From NCBI GenBank assembly GCA_963706785.1, contig CAVPNJ010000006.1, forward strand, positions 62,001 to 126,000: 64,000 bases of DNA, read 5' to 3'. Below the pieces are notes generated by a model. That model had not been told where the DNA came from. It did not search any database and saw only the letters and a program-made list of their open reading frames with translations. The position numbers and the translations under genes are program-made. The stretch is from Pollutimonas sp963706785 (GTDB lineage: Bacteria > Pseudomonadota > Gammaproteobacteria > Burkholderiales > Burkholderiaceae_B). The stretch's first letter is position 1; every line of letters begins with the position of its first letter. Below, piece by piece: positions 61,601 to 64,000 of this stretch.

Positions 61601-62239
61601 ATGCCCCCTTTTCCTACATTTCTGACCCCGACTGCGACATATGCACGCGTGCTCAATAAGCTGTTGCAGCGCGAGGCCTGGGCGCGTGAACGATTAAGCC
61701 GCCATTCCGGCAAAACCGCGCGCTTCATTGTGGGCGGGTTCAAGGCCAGCCTTACCATACAGGCAGGGGGCCTTACCCAGGCGTCCGATCCTGCTATCGT
61801 GCCGGACGTCATTCTGACCATTCCCGCCGGCAAAATCGCCGAGCTGCCAGCCGTACTCCGTGCCCGTGATCCTGCACTGATCGCCAACTTGATGCATATC
61901 GAAGGCGACGCGGCACTGGCGCAGTTGGTTTCCGACCTGGCTCGCGATCTGCGATGGGACGTCGAAGAAGACTTGTCTGGACTATTGGGCGACATGCCGG
62001 CACGGCGTCTTATGCAGGCCGGCAGGGCGCTATCAGGGGGCGTGCAGACAGCCGCCACGCGTTTGGCCGGGAACGTAAGCGAATTCATATCCGAAGAAAG
62101 CGGCATGGTGGCAAGCCGTCCGGCGTTCAACGACTTTGCTGCAACGGTACAGAAGATGCGCGAAAGTCTGGATAGGCTGGAACTGCGCGTAAGCCAGCTA
62201 ACGGCGGCCGCCGCTCGTGGCCCGGCCCGGAAAGGCTGA
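61601..62239 (+). CDS. ubiJ: Ubiquinone biosynthesis accessory factor UbiJ (SCP2 domain)
   Basis: Protein of 212 residues with an SCP2 sterol-carrier-like lipid-binding domain (about 15-125; RFIVGGFKASLTIQAGGLTQ, VILTIPAGKIAELPAVLR, IEGDAALAQLVSDLARDL) and a helical C-terminus (ESLDRLELRVSQLTAAAARG). UbiJ organises the soluble Ubi complex in which UbiK and the hydroxylases work. It lies 2 bp before ubiB, indicating one transcript and coupled translation. Confidence 0.93.
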   Translation: MPPFPTFLTPTATYARVLNKLLQREAWARERLSRHSGKTARFIVGGFKASLTIQAGGLTQASDPAIVPDVILTIPAGKIAELPAVLRARDPALIANLMHIEGDAALAQLVSDLARDLRWDVEEDLSGLLGDMPARRLMQAGRALSGGVQTAATRLAGNVSEFISEESGMVASRPAFNDFAATVQKMRESLDRLELRVSQLTAAAARGPARKG

Positions 62240-62241
62240 CC

Positions 62242-63803
62242 ATGTTTACCTTCTTTCGCCTGTTCCACATTATTGTTGTTGCGCTACGCTTTCGTCTTGA
62301 TGAACTCGTGTTGTCGGGTATCAAGCACCCGGTCGCTTACGGCTTGTTGCGAGTGGTGCGGCTAGGCAGGCCGCCGAAGATGGCGCGCGGAGTGCGGCTG
62401 CGAGTCGCGCTTGAGTCGCTTGGTCCCATATTCGTCAAGTTCGGGCAAGTGCTTTCGACCCGGCGCGACTTGATTCCGCTTGATATCGCGATCGAACTCG
62501 CTTTATTGCAAGACCAGGTGCCGCCATTCCCCTCGGATCAGTCGGCTGCCCTGATTGAAGCCGCTTTGGGGGCATCTCCTTATACCTTGTTCAAGCAATT
62601 CGATGCGGACCCTGTCGCATCGGCATCGATCGCACAAGTGCATTTCGCCGTATTGCACGATGGACGCGAGGTGGCCGTCAAGGTACTTCGTCCTGGAATG
62701 CGCGAGATAATCGAAAAAGACCTGACACTGCTGCGTGCGCTCGCCGGTCTGGTAGAGCGCCTGGCCGCTGACGCCCGACGACTGAAGCCGCGCCAAGTTG
62801 TCGCGGAATTCGACATCTATCTGCACGACGAACTAGACCTGATTCGCGAAGCATCGAACTGCAGCCAGTTGCGGCGCAACTTCGGGCCGGAAACCGGTCG
62901 CGGCAATTTGCTGATGGTTCCCGAAGTGGTGTGGGAATATTGCGCGACCACGGTTTTCACCATGGAGCGCATGCACGGCATACCCGTCAGCCAGCATCGA
63001 ACAGCTGAAAGCCGCCAATATCGATATCAAGAATCTGGCGCGTACCGGTGTCGAAATATTTCTTTACACAAGTGTTTACTGACGGCTTCTTCCACGCCGA
63101 CATGCACCCGGGCAATATTTATGTGTCCGATGACCCAGAAACGCTGGGTCGCTATATCGCGCTCGATTTCGGCATTGTCGGATCTTTATCCGAGTTCGAT
63201 AAAAACTATCTGGCCCAAAACTTCCTGGCATTTTTTCAACGTGATTATCGCCGGGTGGCGCAGCTGCATATCGAATCCGGCTGGGTGCCTGCGCATACGC
63301 GTGAAGAAGACCTTGAAGGCGCCGTACGCGCTGTTTGCGAACCGTATTTTGATCGGCCTTTGTCTGAAATTTCGCTGGGGCAGGTGTTGCTCCGGCTATT
63401 CCAGACATCTCGCCGCTTCAATGTTGAAATCCAGCCGCAACTGGTGTTACTGCAGAAAACCCTGCTGAATGTAGAGGGAATGGGCCGCGAACTCGATCCC
63501 AGTCTGGATTTATGGAAAACCGCCAAGCCGTATCTTGAGAAATGGATGCACGAACGCATCGGCCTCGTTGGCCTGAAGAAGCGTCTAGATAAAGAAGCGG
63601 GTCAGTGGGCCCAGATTTTGCCTCAAATTCCTCGGCTGGTTTATTCCAACCTTAACAGGCCTGACACAGGCCCTGGGTTAAACTTAGAGCTTGAACGCCT
63701 GCGTCGTGCCTATCAACAGACCAATCGGCTGCTGATGGTGCTATCTGCCATACTGGCAGTGGCTGTGGGCGTAGCTCTATGGGCGCTTACGCGCCACACT
63801 TAA
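62242..63803 (+). CDS. ubiB: Ubiquinone biosynthesis protein UbiB, two frameshifts
   Basis: Atypical kinase-like membrane protein of about 520 residues needed for ubiquinone synthesis. The N-terminal part has the KxGQ-type motif FVKFGQVLSTRRDLIP and ALLQDQVPPFPSD; the ATP-binding part has SIAQVHFAVLHDGREVAVKV; the catalytic loop is GFFHADMHPGNIYVS and the DFG-like segment YIALDFGIVGSLSEF. C-terminal helices (RLLMVLSAILAVAVGVALWA) anchor it in the membrane. The frame breaks near 62991-62995 (IPVS then NIEQLKAANIDIKNLA-like sequence in the next frame) and at TTT 63059-63061; removing one base at each restores UbiB. Confidence 0.9.
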
Positions 63804-63814
63804 GAGAGATTTTT

Positions 63815-64000
63815 ATGCTTTATCCTGAATTGTTCAAATCGATGGAAGCGGTGCGCTGGAACATGGGCACCGATATTCCCTGGGATGAATACGACGCCAG
63901 CAAGTTGACTGACGACCAGGCCTATACGATTAAGATGAACGCCATTACCGAGTGGGCGGCACTGCCAGCAACAGAAATGTTCCTGCGCGATAACCGCGAC
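63815..64000 (+). CDS. Ferritin-like protein (5' part only)
   Basis: The first 62 codons of a gene that runs past the window edge. It starts at ATG 63815 with GAGAG a few bases before, 11 bp after ubiB, so it is in the same transcript. The visible sequence (MLYPELFKSMEAVRWNMGTD, ITEWAALPATEMFLRDN) resembles the ferritin-like diiron proteins commonly found downstream of ubiB in Burkholderiales. The metal ligands would lie outside the window, so the call is tentative. Confidence 0.55.
   Translation, partial: MLYPELFKSMEAVRWNMGTDIPWDEYDASKLTDDQAYTIKMNAITEWAALPATEMFLRDNRD

Overview
The window looks like a chromosome segment from a GC-rich betaproteobacterium of the order Burkholderiales, most likely family Alcaligenaceae (Bordetella, Pusillimonas or Candidimonas relatives). 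I infer this from three Bug-type tricarboxylate-receptor genes, the DUF3683 FAD/Fe-S oxidoreductase, an HprK/PtsN/RapZ/Hpf block beside the Kdo/Lpt genes, and a comF-trmL / gpsA-secB-grxC / gpmA-envC-ctpA-thiF order. No rRNA, tRNA, CRISPR array or insertion sequence was recognised.

Layout. 0-2.3 kb: BioC-like methyltransferase, comF, trmL. 2.3-6.9 kb: accessory LysR / Bug / amidase / Bug cluster. 6.9-19.2 kb: housekeeping genes (gpsA, secB, grxC, rhodanese, gpmA, envC, ctpA, thiF/moeB, HAD phosphatase, argB, TlpA, dolP, diaA-like SIS, yraN, rsmI). 19.3-27.9 kb: rlpA, rapZ, hprK, ptsN, hpf, lptB, lptA, lptC, kdsC, kdsD, apt. 28.0-29.5 and 36.4-37.4 kb: two gene-free modules with the same plan, namely a short tandem array, a ~220-bp fold-back element on the minus strand, a central tandem array and a second fold-back element on the plus strand. 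Between them, 29.9-36.3 kb holds a catabolic operon: a CoA-transferase, a three-part biotin-dependent acyl-CoA carboxylase, a Bug receptor and a GntR regulator. 37.4-45.2 kb: DUF3683 oxidoreductase, YqaA-like membrane protein, ilvA, glutamate-cysteine ligase. 45.2-54.8 kb: a partner-switching cluster (periplasmic binding protein, SpoIIE phosphatase, MFS protein with sensor domains, alr, RsbW-like kinase, nucleobase permease fused to an RsbW-like domain, STAS protein). 54.8-64 kb: pxpC, pxpB, VOC protein, phoR, phoB, ubiE, Tim44-like, ubiJ, ubiB and the start of a ferritin-like gene.

Two things stand out. First, the paired fold-back modules: four ~220-bp copies of one structured element keep the same stems with compensatory base changes, which suggests a structured RNA or a mobile cruciform element. 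Second, the cluster at 45-55 kb, where transporters and transporter-like sensors are physically joined to a phosphatase / anti-sigma kinase / STAS circuit like Bordetella BtrU/W/V, but without a type III secretion locus.

Caution: about 18 single-base frameshifts interrupt otherwise normal genes (gpsA, grxC, envC, ctpA, tlpA, alr, ubiB and others). Many fall in short homopolymers, so I read them as sequence errors rather than gene decay and give one entry spanning each broken gene.
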